Shown: piece after piece, positions 7,590 to 15,985 of the stretch
Numbering within the stretch: position 1 is the stretch's first letter
Layout of the letters: each line of letters starts with the position of its first letter
DNA from: a virus
IMG/VR virus record: IMGVR_UViG_3300042731_009261
Span: 1-38,617 of that record
Direction: 5' to 3' (one strand)
DNA length: 38,617 nucleotides
Notes under the pieces: model-generated
What the model was told of the DNA's origin: nothing
Databases searched by the model: none
The model's input: the letters and a program-made list of their open reading frames with translations, nothing else
Program-made: the position numbers and the translations under genes

Positions 7590-8231
7590 ATGGAACTTAA
7601 AATAAACGAATCAAAAGTCCTTGAATTTAATACGGTTATTGAAGGTGGAAATGCTGATGATCTTTCTGCTAAATTGAGACTTACCATAGACGAAATGGAA
7701 TATGGGTTCCCTGTCAATATTGATGGCAAGAAAATTCAGGTAAAAATTCCACCACTTAAAGATTATATTAAAGAAGGCAAGCTTAAAAGTAAGAATGCAA
7801 ATGCAAGATTGGATATTATTGCAAAGGGAAAAATATTTACACCTTGGAAAGAAAATATTGAAATAGAAATTCCACTTGAAGTCAAGGCAGAGATGACAGA
7901 CATGAAAGGATTTCTTGAGGAAGCTGATAATTTTATTAAAGTTTCTAAGGTTAAAGATGAAGCTGTTAAGGCATCTAAGACGAAAGATCAAGGCAAAGAA
8001 ACAAATGAGAATGTAAAATTCGATGCTGAAAAAATGAAAAAATTGATTGCTAAAGATTTATTTTTAAAGAAACAAAAAGGTGATCTTAAGGTTATTTTTA
8101 ATACATATGTTCTTGGTGATTCAGCAATGGAAAAGAAATACATGTCAGAGGGAATTAAAAAAGGTTCAGCTAAAAAATCAAAATTCTCTATTATGCTTGA
8201 GGAAAAATGTCCTGAAGGTCAAAAGTATTGA
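7590..8231 (+). CDS. Conserved phage protein with IPPL domain, cut short by an in-frame UGA
   Basis: A 213-residue protein with GGGAG before the ATG at 7590. The first 115 residues (MELKINESKVLEF, GFPVNIDGKKIQVKIPPLKD, IFTPWKENIEIEIPLEVKAE) match the protein at 22063, so they are paralogues of a beta-rich phage family of unknown role. The middle is Lys-rich; the end reads EEKCPEGQKY then TGA (8229-8231). Past the TGA the same frame continues 22 codons, PIKKQCVPVGDGEKKRMRKG, to a TAA at 8298-8300 that overlaps the next ATG exactly as TAATG. CP-x-G-x-x-Y-x-x-IKK-x-CVP also occurs intact in the protein at 8593. So the gene seems originally to have ended at 8300 (236 residues), and the UGA is a nonsense change, a readthrough site or a sequence error. 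Confidence 0.75.
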   Translation: MELKINESKVLEFNTVIEGGNADDLSAKLRLTIDEMEYGFPVNIDGKKIQVKIPPLKDYIKEGKLKSKNANARLDIIAKGKIFTPWKENIEIEIPLEVKAEMTDMKGFLEEADNFIKVSKVKDEAVKASKTKDQGKETNENVKFDAEKMKKLIAKDLFLKKQKGDLKVIFNTYVLGDSAMEKKYMSEGIKKGSAKKSKFSIMLEEKCPEGQKY

Positions 8232-8299
8232 CCTATTAAAAAACAATGCGTTCCTGTAGGGGATGGAGAAAAAAAGAGAATGAGAAAGGGGGATGAATA

Positions 8300-8602
8300 A
8301 TGTCTGTCATAGATAAAATTGATAAAATTTTGGATGAGAAGAAAATGTCCTTTAAAGAGGCTCTTGATAAGCTTAAGAAAGAAAAAGATTTATCAACGGC
8401 TATGTTAGAACCATTGGGAATTGGAATGGATAGCTTTTTAAGATTTGCTCAATTACCTGATGCTCAACGTAAAAAACTTGTTGATAAGATGATAAAAGGG
8501 TTTAGTATGTATACAGATAAGGACATGATGAGCAAAAGCTCAAAAGAAAGAGTTGCAATGTGGAAGAAGATAAAAAATGAGAGTAAAGAATTATGGATAT
8601 AG
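8300..8602 (+). CDS. Leader-bearing internal protein candidate
   Basis: A 100-residue protein with GGGGG at 8288-8292 before the ATG. The N-terminus, MSVIDKIDKILDEK, is the leader shared by many small proteins in this window; I read it as a capsid-targeting peptide with a possible cut after ILDE. The rest is an all-helical, Lys-rich body (SFKEALDKLKKEKDLS, then LIKG-like helices) without a known fold. It shares TAATG with the upstream gene and overlaps the next by 10 bases, so it is made together with other leader proteins. Packaging inside the head is an inference from the leader. Confidence 0.65.
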   Translation: MSVIDKIDKILDEKKMSFKEALDKLKKEKDLSTAMLEPLGIGMDSFLRFAQLPDAQRKKLVDKMIKGFSMYTDKDMMSKSSKERVAMWKKIKNESKELWI

Positions 8603-9084
8603 TAGATAGAATAGATAAATTTCTCACTGATACCACAGTAGCGGCAGATGTAGCAACTAATACGGCTAAAGGTAAAATAGATGTTATTGGTGGTGAATGT
8701 CCTAAAGGAACTGTTTATGATAAAATTAAAAAGGTTTGTGTTCCTATAAATAATGAAGGATATGTTTATGTTTATAATAGTAAGAAAAATAAGAGAATTC
8801 GAATTTCTGATGATCCTGAAATAATAGAAAAATATAAGAAAAAGGGATTTGTTGTTGAAGCTTCTGTAGTTGGTGCAACTTATGTTTCTGGTAATTCTAA
8901 TATAGCAGGTTCAGGACAAACTAGGATTTGGGGGGAGAGATTTGGATGGATGGTTGATCTTAATAGAAAAGAACCTGTTAATATAGAAATGGATGATAAA
9001 GCTCAACAGAATATTATCGGCAGATTGGGATTAAAGTTTAGTGAATTTTTAGGTGCTTATGTTCCTAAAGGAGAAACAGGATGA
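8593..9084 (+). CDS. Leader-bearing protein with CP-x-G...CVP motif
   Basis: A 163-residue protein starting MDIVDRIDKFLTDTT, the shared leader but without a clear L-x-E end. Residues 35-51 hold CPKGTVYDKIKKVCVP, the same two-Cys motif as the interrupted end of the protein at 7590. It could form a small disulfide or metal-bound hairpin. The remainder (YVYVYNSKKNKRIRISDDPE and RIWGERFGWMVDLNR) is beta-rich and unrecognised. The start overlaps the previous gene and the stop overlaps the next ATG (ATGA), so translation is coupled. The function beyond likely virion association is unknown. Confidence 0.65.
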   Translation: MDIVDRIDKFLTDTTVAADVATNTAKGKIDVIGGECPKGTVYDKIKKVCVPINNEGYVYVYNSKKNKRIRISDDPEIIEKYKKKGFVVEASVVGATYVSGNSNIAGSGQTRIWGERFGWMVDLNRKEPVNIEMDDKAQQNIIGRLGLKFSEFLGAYVPKGETG

Positions 9085-9632
9085 GTAGAATAGATAAATA
9101 TTTAAATAATGGTAAGGTTAAGACAGGAGATGTTACTGTTTTAGAAAAATTAGAAGTTGAGGAAAAACTTCAAGAAACACTTGAATATCTTTATGATGAT
9201 GAGTTGAGTGAAAAGGCAATTGAAGCGGCAGGATGGGGAAAGGATTCAGTTGAAAAATTTGGGAAGACCATCGGAAAGAGTCCTTCAGAGGAAGGATTTT
9301 TTGATGCTTGTGTTTCTAGAATGTCACCTAAGAAAGGATGGGGAAAAGAAAAGGCTAAAGGATTTTGTGCGAGATTGATTGATACTGCAAAGGGAACAAC
9401 TGAATGGAGAGGTAAAAAAGTCCATGAGGTAAGAATTATACAACCAAATGAAAAAGCAAAAGATGAAGATGGTAGACTCATAAGACCGGGAGATATAGTT
9501 ACTCATCCAAGATTTGGAAAAGGTCAGATTTATTCTATAGATACAAAAACATATTCTATTCCAATGGTAACTGTAGAATTTGGAAAAGATAAAATAGTAA
9601 GACCATCAAATGAATTAAGAAAAAGAGGATAA
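9081..9632 (+). CDS. Leader-bearing protein with C-terminal Tudor-like/CarD-like domain
   Basis: A 183-residue protein starting MSRIDKYLNNGK (short form of the shared leader). The middle part has an acidic helix and then FFDACVSRMSPKKGWGKEKA and GFCARLIDTAKGTTEWRGK, a Cys/Trp block I have seen described only in uncharacterised phage proteins. Residues about 135-180, GDIVTHPRFGKGQIYSIDTK and VTVEFGKDKIVRPSNEL, match the small barrel found at the UvrD/PcrA C-terminus and in CarD, which contacts RNA polymerase. A role in binding host polymerase or DNA early in infection is possible if the protein is injected (inference). Confidence 0.6.
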   Translation: MSRIDKYLNNGKVKTGDVTVLEKLEVEEKLQETLEYLYDDELSEKAIEAAGWGKDSVEKFGKTIGKSPSEEGFFDACVSRMSPKKGWGKEKAKGFCARLIDTAKGTTEWRGKKVHEVRIIQPNEKAKDEDGRLIRPGDIVTHPRFGKGQIYSIDTKTYSIPMVTVEFGKDKIVRPSNELRKRG

Positions 9633-10151
9633 ATGAAAAAAACTTTATTAGAAGCACTTGAGTTAATGCCTGAAGCTACTGTAAGTAGGGGATATCCTGA
9701 TGATGGAACAGGTGTTGCGGGTGACGATGATAGACCACCAGGAAATATTGTCTATGGTGAGAAGTATAAAAGGACTCCTTATTTCAATAAATTAACTAGT
9801 TTTCAGAAAAATTGGGAAGTTGATTTAGGTGATTGGTCATGGGATGAGTTTGAACATTCTCAAGGAATGGAAGATTTTGCTAACTATTCAAATACTATCA
9901 ATAGTATGAGAGATTTGTTTCCTGAAAAGACATGGAATAATATGTGGAAACGTATGAAACATGTTCCTGATGATTTGACAACATTAAGATTTAAACAAGC
10001 AGGACAACCTTGGAGAAAAGGTGGTAAAGATCAATTAGGTGTGGATAAAGAGACCCATGTTGATGTTGAGACTGATAAAGACGGTGATTTTAAAGATGCT
10101 AAAATTAAGAATGAGGAATTGTTAAAGAAAATTGATGATTTCACCCTTTAA
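9633..10151 (+). CDS. Leader-bearing protein, unknown body
   Basis: A 172-residue protein that starts one base after the previous stop. The N-terminus MKKTLLEALELMPEATVSRG has two (L/I)-x-E-like sites (TLLE/A and ELMPE/A). The sequence after the second, ATVSRGYPDDGTG, resembles TIAANDYPDNPSK after the possible site in the protein at 36776, so mature N-termini may be related. The body has W-rich segments (KNWEVDLGDWSWDEFEHSQG, KTWNNMWKRMKHV) and an acidic C-terminus. No known domain is recognised. It overlaps the following Cys-rich protein by 17 bases. Confidence 0.6.
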   Translation: MKKTLLEALELMPEATVSRGYPDDGTGVAGDDDRPPGNIVYGEKYKRTPYFNKLTSFQKNWEVDLGDWSWDEFEHSQGMEDFANYSNTINSMRDLFPEKTWNNMWKRMKHVPDDLTTLRFKQAGQPWRKGGKDQLGVDKETHVDVETDKDGDFKDAKIKNEELLKKIDDFTL

Positions 10152-10323
10152 CTGTATTAAATGTAAAAATTATTGGGAAGATTTAAAGCTTTGTAAAAAA
10201 TTCGATATATACATTTTTGAAAAAAAATTTGAAAAAATACAAACAGATGAATGTTTGAGTGAAATAGAAGAAGAATATAATAATTTGTGGGATAATATAA
10301 CTAGGAGGAATATGTATGAATAA
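10135..10323 (+). CDS. Small Cys-rich protein, possible zinc knuckle
   Basis: A 62-residue protein starting at the ATG at 10135 (a TTG one codon earlier is less likely). The N-terminal NCIKCKNYWEDLKLCKKFD has C-x2-C-x8-C and a later Cys at KIQTDECLSE, so a zinc site is plausible. The remainder is helical and acidic. Such short Cys proteins are common between phage genes and often bind nucleic acid or protein partners. No family is recognised. It overlaps the end of the previous gene and the start of the metallophosphoesterase gene, which has its own AGGAGG ribosome site at 10304-10309 inside this one. Confidence 0.5.
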   Translation: MISPFNCIKCKNYWEDLKLCKKFDIYIFEKKFEKIQTDECLSEIEEEYNNLWDNITRRNMYE

Positions 10324-11620
10324 AGCGGAAATAATTAGAGAGTCATATTATGATAATCCCGATTTTGATAGAAAAAAATTAGCAAATAAGCTTGATGTGG
10401 ATCAAGCATATATTAGAAAAGTTTTAAGACCTTTAAAGAAGAACATTATAGATCAAGGATATAAACCTTTAGAAGAAACAATAAGTTTTAATAAAACCTC
10501 AAAGAATAATGCCAAGTTAGACCTTCAATCATTAACAATCACAACATTAGAACAAGCTTTGCAAGTTGCTGAAGTTGATTTGACTCAATGGAAAGTTGAT
10601 AGATATCAAATCGGTTCATGGCAAGTTACGTTAAAGCTTAAAGAACCTACAGGAGAACAAGACTCTAAAGGAAATGAGATATATTTAAATAAACCAAAGA
10701 CGGTTACAATGTATAAGATTCAAGTTTGGTTGAAGAAATTACATAATATGGAGTGGGTGGAAGCTATTAGGTTATTGATTGATGATATACCGAAGCTTGA
10801 GACACCTAAGAAAAATTTTAATTTAGATGGAAACTATCTCTTAGAAGTTGCTTTGATGGACGTTCACTTTGGAATGTTGGCATGGGATAAAGAGACAGGT
10901 ATGGATTATGATATTGATATAGCTGAAGATTTATTTCTTTATGCTGTGCAAGACCTTTTAAGTAAGGCAGTTGGATATAAACCATCAAAAATTCTATTTC
11001 CATTCGGTAATGATTTCTTGCATATTGATGACCCAACAAATCAGACTCCAATGAACAGAAATCTATTAGATGCTGATTCAAGATTGATTAAAATTTATCA
11101 GAAGGCTAAAAAATCTGTAATTAAAGCAATTAATTATTGTAGAGAAGTTTCTCCTGTTCATGTGACATGGGTTCCCGGTAATCATGATCCAAATGTATCA
11201 TATTATATGTGTGATGCACTATCCGAAATATTTTCAGATGATAAGGATGTTTCAGTTGATATATCTCCTAAATGGAGAAAATATTATCCATTTGGTAAAT
11301 GTTTGGTTGCATATACTCATGGAATAGAAGAACCAATGAGAGACCTTCCATCTATTGTAGCAACGGAAGAACCTGAACTTTGGGGAAAATCGAAATATAG
11401 AGAAATACATATTGGTCATAAGCATAGAAAAATGCAAATGCATTGGGTTAATGTAGATACCATGCCTGGAACGGTAGTTAGAATGATACCTTCTATTGCA
11501 GGTACAGATCAATGGCATTATAAGAAGGGATATATAAAGTCTTATCATGCGGCTGAAGCTTATGTTTGGGATGCAAATCATGGTGTAATTGGTCAATTTA
11601 CATCATATGTTGATTATTAA
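10316..11620 (+). CDS. Calcineurin-like metallophosphoesterase with N-terminal helix-turn-helix
   Basis: A 434-residue protein with AGGAGG at 10304-10309. Residues 1-45 (NPDFDRKKLANKLDVDQAYI) look like a helix-turn-helix. Residues 180-370 carry the whole metallophosphoesterase series: D182-x-H184 (MDVHFG), G231-N-D233, G288-N-H-D291, H335 (AYTHG) and G367-H-K-H370. These bind two metal ions that hydrolyse phosphodiesters or phosphomonoesters. The order and spacing resemble SbcD/Mre11-like and phage-specific branches. Substrate candidates are DNA, RNA or nucleotides. An end-processing nuclease is possible but the capping domain is not evident. It is followed by a late promoter at 11624. Confidence 0.85.
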   Translation: MNKAEIIRESYYDNPDFDRKKLANKLDVDQAYIRKVLRPLKKNIIDQGYKPLEETISFNKTSKNNAKLDLQSLTITTLEQALQVAEVDLTQWKVDRYQIGSWQVTLKLKEPTGEQDSKGNEIYLNKPKTVTMYKIQVWLKKLHNMEWVEAIRLLIDDIPKLETPKKNFNLDGNYLLEVALMDVHFGMLAWDKETGMDYDIDIAEDLFLYAVQDLLSKAVGYKPSKILFPFGNDFLHIDDPTNQTPMNRNLLDADSRLIKIYQKAKKSVIKAINYCREVSPVHVTWVPGNHDPNVSYYMCDALSEIFSDDKDVSVDISPKWRKYYPFGKCLVAYTHGIEEPMRDLPSIVATEEPELWGKSKYREIHIGHKHRKMQMHWVNVDTMPGTVVRMIPSIAGTDQWHYKKGYIKSYHAAEAYVWDANHGVIGQFTSYVDY

Positions 11621-11623
11621 AAA

Positions 11624-11631
11624 TATAAATA
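11624..11631 (+). promoter_or_regulatory. T4-type late promoter (TATAAATA)
   Basis: TATAAATA begins three bases after the metallophosphoesterase stop and lies 17 bases before the next ATG (11649), with AGGAGAG at 11638-11644 as ribosome site. It is the same octamer as at four other plus-strand spacers. It would serve the genes from 11649 onward. Confidence 0.6.
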
Positions 11632-11648
11632 TGTTATAGGAGAGAATT

Positions 11649-12020
11649 ATGCCAAAAAATCAATTAGAAGTTTTTAGACAGAGATTAGAGCAACTTAAAG
11701 AACAAGGTGTTGATATTGATCCTGATAAGGTAACAGAGGAAATTATAAATCCTCAAATTCCTGAAGATACAAGTGATGAGGAAAGAAGGGAGAAGTTATA
11801 TAATTTAACAGTTCAAAAAGTTATTCAACTTCTTGATGATTTTAAAAATCATTATCAACCAAAGGGAAGAACTCTAAAGGTTATTATAAGAATTGAAAAG
11901 GAAAATTCTGCTGATGCATTTGGTGAAAAGTTTGTTTATGATGAAGACATAGAAGTTATTTCTATGATTGAAATAGGAACAAAAGGAAAATATGAAAAAG
12001 TAATACAGGGGGATAAATGA
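11649..12020 (+). CDS. Hypothetical protein
   Basis: A 123-residue protein with AGGAGAG before the ATG. The first half is helical and charged (NQLEVFRQRLEQLKEQGVDI), with a coiled-coil-like register. The second half, RTLKVIIRIEKEN and DIEVISMIEIGTKGKYEKV, is beta-rich. No known motif is seen. It ends in an ATGA overlap with the exported protein, so the two are translated together. The late promoter upstream suggests a virion or late-stage role. Confidence 0.6.
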   Translation: MPKNQLEVFRQRLEQLKEQGVDIDPDKVTEEIINPQIPEDTSDEERREKLYNLTVQKVIQLLDDFKNHYQPKGRTLKVIIRIEKENSADAFGEKFVYDEDIEVISMIEIGTKGKYEKVIQGDK

Positions 12021-12382
12021 AAAAAATAATACTACTTGTGGTTATAGTAATTTTTTTTATGAGTAGTATAGCTTTAGCAAAAAATCCTATTAAATGTACA
12101 ATGCCTAAAGATACTGTATTTGTTATGGTCAATATATATTATGGGCCTGTTGGTGTCATTGCTGCTGAAGATACTATAATTACAGTATTAGAGATAAAGG
12201 AAGGTATTGAAAATCCTGAAGACTCTACTAAAGTAAAGGATGTTGTTAGATTTTCTTTATCTTATGATAAACCGTCTATACAATGTTCAGATCATGGTAA
12301 AGATACATTTGAAATGTATGCACCTTATCTTGCTAGTGATGATGGATTGGTTTTTAAGGATAATTTAATAAATTGTAAATAA
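12017..12382 (+). CDS. Exported protein with signal peptide
   Basis: A 121-residue protein. MKKIILLVVIVIFFMSSIAL, then AK, is a classical Sec signal peptide: two Lys, a 16-residue hydrophobic core and a likely cut after ALA at about residue 21. The mature part has three cysteines (KCTM, QCSD, NCK) and a beta-rich pattern (TVFVMVNIYYGPVGVI, DVVRFSLSY), suggesting a small disulfide-bearing domain outside the cytoplasmic membrane. Phage exported proteins of this size often act in superinfection exclusion or lysis, but nothing here decides this. Confidence 0.65.
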   Translation: MKKIILLVVIVIFFMSSIALAKNPIKCTMPKDTVFVMVNIYYGPVGVIAAEDTIITVLEIKEGIENPEDSTKVKDVVRFSLSYDKPSIQCSDHGKDTFEMYAPYLASDDGLVFKDNLINCK

Positions 12383-12383
12383 T

Positions 12384-13475
12384 ATGGTTATAAAATCTAA
12401 ATATACGAAAAAAGAAATAAGAGATGAGTTAGTTTATATATCTGAAAGCAATCAGAATAAAGTATCTAATCAAATAATAGAAATAATATTATATCTTGAA
12501 GCACTATATTTGAATATTTTTATGGAAGATATAAGAAAAAGACAAGCAAGATTAGATAAATTATGGGTTGATGAAACAGGATTTTTAGCTATATGGAATG
12601 GTGATTTTTCATCATTATCAATGGGTTGTCAATCATGTCTAACTGATAAAGTTGACCATATAAGAAGTTCAACAAAATGTGATCAAAATTGCGTTTTTTG
12701 TTATTATTATCAGGGAGCTAGGATAGTAAGAGGATTAACAACGATTCATTATAACTTGGCAGGTGGTACATTAACTAAGGAAGAAGTTAAGTTAGCTATA
12801 AAGAGACAGACAGATAATATAAAAGCTATTGGATGGTTACAAAAAGAACCTCTAAATGATATACAAAAAATACCTGAAGTAATGAGTGCTGTAGCTGAAC
12901 AGGGTTTACATCAGTATTTATATACCAATGGGATTCATGCTACAGAAGAAAATTTGAAAATATTATCAGATAGTGGATTAAATGAGATTAGATTTAATTT
13001 ACAAGCAACAGATTTTTCAGAGAGAGTATTGAGACATTTGGAGATTGCTAGAGAATATATTTCAAAAGTTTGTATTGAAACTCCAATGTTTTCAAATACA
13101 TTTGAAAATTATAAGAAACATAAAAATAGAATACTTGATAGTGGTGTAGATCAAATAAATAGTCCTGAATTACAGTTAAATCTAACCAATTATCATTTTT
13201 TTACACAAGAAGGAATGTTATATAGACATAGAAAAGGATATGCATCTCCTGTATCTAGTAGACATTTGACATATGATTTAATGGAACTTGCTGAAAAGGA
13301 AGGATGGGATTTAATTATACATGATTGTTCGAATGATACAAAATTTTATAGAGGTACAAGACCTTCATTAGGATTTGGTGAAGTGGCTTATCAAACTTTT
13401 GGATTATTACCTATTCCTTCTTATATTTATTTACTTGATAATATATTTGATCAAGATGAATTTGAGGTTTTTTAA
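12384..13475 (+). CDS. Radical SAM enzyme
   Basis: A 363-residue protein starting one base after the previous stop. C99-x3-C103-x2-C106 (KCDQNCVFCYYYQ) is the radical SAM motif that binds a 4Fe-4S cluster and cleaves S-adenosylmethionine. C82 and C85 (GCQSC), upstream, could bind another metal. The following 150 residues (IGWLQKEPLNDIQKIPEVMS, QYLYTNGIHAT, GLNEIRFNLQA) look like the radical SAM barrel. The substrate is unknown. The gene shares TAATG with a protein that may be SPOUT-like, so RNA modification is one hypothesis. It is not a clear match to QueE, NrdG or other usual phage radical SAM enzymes. Confidence 0.85.
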   Translation: MVIKSKYTKKEIRDELVYISESNQNKVSNQIIEIILYLEALYLNIFMEDIRKRQARLDKLWVDETGFLAIWNGDFSSLSMGCQSCLTDKVDHIRSSTKCDQNCVFCYYYQGARIVRGLTTIHYNLAGGTLTKEEVKLAIKRQTDNIKAIGWLQKEPLNDIQKIPEVMSAVAEQGLHQYLYTNGIHATEENLKILSDSGLNEIRFNLQATDFSERVLRHLEIAREYISKVCIETPMFSNTFENYKKHKNRILDSGVDQINSPELQLNLTNYHFFTQEGMLYRHRKGYASPVSSRHLTYDLMELAEKEGWDLIIHDCSNDTKFYRGTRPSLGFGEVAYQTFGLLPIPSYIYLLDNIFDQDEFEVF

Positions 13476-13903
13476 TGTTAAAAATTGCGGGAATGTGGGA
13501 GTTAGGATGGAATACTCCTATAAAAGAAATTGATCTTTGGGAGATGATTTTAGGAGAATTTGAAATTGATCAATTTTATATGACACCAATATCAGGAATT
13601 TTAAATAAGTATGTTACAGAAAGAGAACATTTAAGAGAAATTATTGATGAAAATAAGAATATAACTAAAGTGTTTGTTGATATAACAGGAGAAGAAGAAT
13701 TACAAAATTTTATTCATCCTAAAAATGTTTTATATATCTTTGGAAAAGTTGGGCCTAGTGCAATTGCTTATAAACAAAAGGGAGATAAATCTCTTAGAGT
13801 AAATACTCCTACAATGAAATCAATGCTTTGGCCCCATCAAGTTTGTAGTATAATTTTATATGATAGGTATATAAAACAACATGGCAGTAACAGTAACAGA
13901 TAA
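13475..13903 (+). CDS. Radical-SAM partner protein, possibly SPOUT methyltransferase-like
   Basis: A 142-residue protein whose ATG overlaps the radical SAM stop (TAATG). The C-terminal half, NVLYIFGKVGPSAI then LRVNTPTMKSMLWPHQVCSI and ILYDRYIK, resembles the knotted SAM-binding end of SPOUT RNA methyltransferases (a glycine-rich turn after a strand, then a helix of the type S-x-x-ILYDR). The N-terminal half (MWELGWNTPIKEIDLWEMIL) is unassigned. The SPOUT reading is by pattern only. The 23-base overlap with the next large gene is unusual here. Confidence 0.45.
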   Translation: MLKIAGMWELGWNTPIKEIDLWEMILGEFEIDQFYMTPISGILNKYVTEREHLREIIDENKNITKVFVDITGEEELQNFIHPKNVLYIFGKVGPSAIAYKQKGDKSLRVNTPTMKSMLWPHQVCSIILYDRYIKQHGSNSNR

Positions 13904-15980
13904 TCGGACAATATATCATAATGAAGCTGATGTAGATAGTGGTTATACATCTTCATCAGGTAAGACTCAGTTATATACGGCAGACCCCCCACCTGTTGAA
14001 TTAACAGGAAGTATTGGTCATACAGTTTCAAATACGACTGAAGATATGTATGCTGCTCCGGGTGGAACAGTTGATCTAACTAGTGGTTTGGTATATGTAT
14101 GGACACTTGCTAATGGTATTATGGATACTACTCAAAATGGTGGTATTACTTTGGTATTAGGAGATGGAACTAATAGAATAGGTTATCATTTAGCAGGTTC
14201 AGATAGTGCGGCATTTAGATATGATGGTATTTCAGTTTCATGGCAATGTTTATTAGTTGATACAAGTTTATTGCCTACTACTTATTTTACAGCATATGCA
14301 GGGTCAGAAGCAAGTTTAGCTTTAAATTCTATATCACAAATAGGAGTAGGACATAAAACACTTGCTAAAGCAGTTGGTGGTGTGGAAAATTGTTTCCTTG
14401 ATATTATTAGATATTCTGCTAGTAAAGGTTATAATCAATCTGCATTGGAAATTACAGGTGGAACTACAGGTGATAGAGGTAATTTTAATGATATATATCT
14501 ATATGATAGAAGTAATGCAAGTCAAAGAGCACTTGGGGTAGTTAGAGAGCTTGCTTCAGGTGTTTATGGTATTCAAGGGATGCTTTCATTTGGTACAAGT
14601 GGAACAGGGGATAGTTGGTTTCATGATATAGGTTCTACTGTTATTTTTGAAGATAGATTTGTAGATGATGATGTATATAAATTAAGAGTAATTAAGAATT
14701 TAGGAGATGATTTTTATTTTAATGGATATAATGTTGGAACAGCTTGGCCTACAGACCCCGGAAATATGGTTGATGGGAGTACAGCTAGTATTGCTCAAGC
14801 TAATGCGGCAAATTATACTCAATTAAATAATACTAATAATTCAAGTGGTTCTGGTACTATATATAAAGTAGAAATTAGAGCATATGCTAGAAGGGGGGGA
14901 ACTCCAACAGAATTTTATTTAATGCCTGTATTTAGTGGAACTACATCAGGAGCAAAATATGATTTAATACCTTCAACAAACAATAGTATAGGATGGTCTG
15001 ATTACTTTGATATAACAAATGACTCTAGTGCTCCTAGTACTTGGTCATGGACAGATATAGCTAATTTGGATTGTAGAATAACATTTAAAAATAATGCAAG
15101 TGATGGGCCTAATGATTTTGTTCAATGTGCTCAAATAGATATAAGGGTAGTATCAGGTAATACACATTTTATACTTGATGGTGTTTCTATTCAGTCTGCA
15201 AGACCCGGTGTTCTAATAGATTTTTCTGATCTTAGTAATCTTGATGAATTATATATATTATCATGTCAATTTAAAGGGATTACTCAAGGTATATTTTTCC
15301 CAACTAACGATGATTCTTCAAATCATAGTCTTTTAAATTCAATTTTTTCTGGATGTGGGGCAGTTTGGCCCGGTTCTGTTCCTACACAAGGTTGTACTTT
15401 TTCTGAAGTTTCTAGTGCTGTTGGTGTATCAGGTGGATATTTACCTGCATTTGTTTGGAATCAAAATATAGCTATTTCTGGTTCACAATTTATTAATAAT
15501 GATATCTCACCTAGTGCTTGTGGTATTTTACATCCTCAAGATGGAGAATATGATTATTACGATTTGGTATTTGATGGAAATTCTTATGATATTATATTTC
15601 TAGGAACAGGGAATTTAATTATAAATAATATAGGAACAAGTGATACTCAAACATATGCTGCTCCAAATGGTGGAACAGTAACAATAAATCAAGCTGTTCA
15701 ATGGACATTTTCAGGCATTGTTTCTGGTTCTGAATTAAGAATTCAACAAGCAAGAGGGGCAAATCCATCAGGAGCAGAGTTATATCATGTTGAAACTACA
15801 GATGGTAATAATGTCACATGGACATATAATTATTCAGATTATGGAGTAGGATACACAGTTGATGTTATTGTACATAATGTCTTTTATGAACATTTGAGAA
15901 TTGATAATGTGGTTTTACCTGCAAATGATTCTATATTACCTATTCAGCAAGAATTGGATAGATGGTATTCAAATCCATAA
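13881..15980 (+). CDS. Virion protein, probable tail fibre/tailspike-like
   Basis: A 699-residue protein rich in Gly, Ser, Thr and Asn and poor in Lys, as in phage fibres. The N-terminal part, DNRTIYHNEADVDSGY onward, looks like a jelly-roll or attachment region. LYILSCQFKGITQGIFFPTN, SLLNSIFSGCGAVWPGS and NIAISGSQFINNDISPSACG (about 430-560) have the repeating short strands of a right-handed beta-helix. The C-terminus, IQQELDRWYSNP, resembles the end of the protein at 16322 (LVAALERNYSNPT), so both may share an assembly or capping tail. It overlaps the preceding gene, with only a weak GATAGG upstream of the ATG. Confidence 0.65.
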   Translation: MAVTVTDNRTIYHNEADVDSGYTSSSGKTQLYTADPPPVELTGSIGHTVSNTTEDMYAAPGGTVDLTSGLVYVWTLANGIMDTTQNGGITLVLGDGTNRIGYHLAGSDSAAFRYDGISVSWQCLLVDTSLLPTTYFTAYAGSEASLALNSISQIGVGHKTLAKAVGGVENCFLDIIRYSASKGYNQSALEITGGTTGDRGNFNDIYLYDRSNASQRALGVVRELASGVYGIQGMLSFGTSGTGDSWFHDIGSTVIFEDRFVDDDVYKLRVIKNLGDDFYFNGYNVGTAWPTDPGNMVDGSTASIAQANAANYTQLNNTNNSSGSGTIYKVEIRAYARRGGTPTEFYLMPVFSGTTSGAKYDLIPSTNNSIGWSDYFDITNDSSAPSTWSWTDIANLDCRITFKNNASDGPNDFVQCAQIDIRVVSGNTHFILDGVSIQSARPGVLIDFSDLSNLDELYILSCQFKGITQGIFFPTNDDSSNHSLLNSIFSGCGAVWPGSVPTQGCTFSEVSSAVGVSGGYLPAFVWNQNIAISGSQFINNDISPSACGILHPQDGEYDYYDLVFDGNSYDIIFLGTGNLIINNIGTSDTQTYAAPNGGTVTINQAVQWTFSGIVSGSELRIQQARGANPSGAELYHVETTDGNNVTWTYNYSDYGVGYTVDVIVHNVFYEHLRIDNVVLPANDSILPIQQELDRWYSNP

Positions 15981-15985
15981 AAAAA

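Noticed and set aside
7611-7991. Minus-strand open frame of 126 codons
   Set aside because: Phe/Ile/Asn-rich antisense of the conserved IPPL gene, with no regulatory signals.
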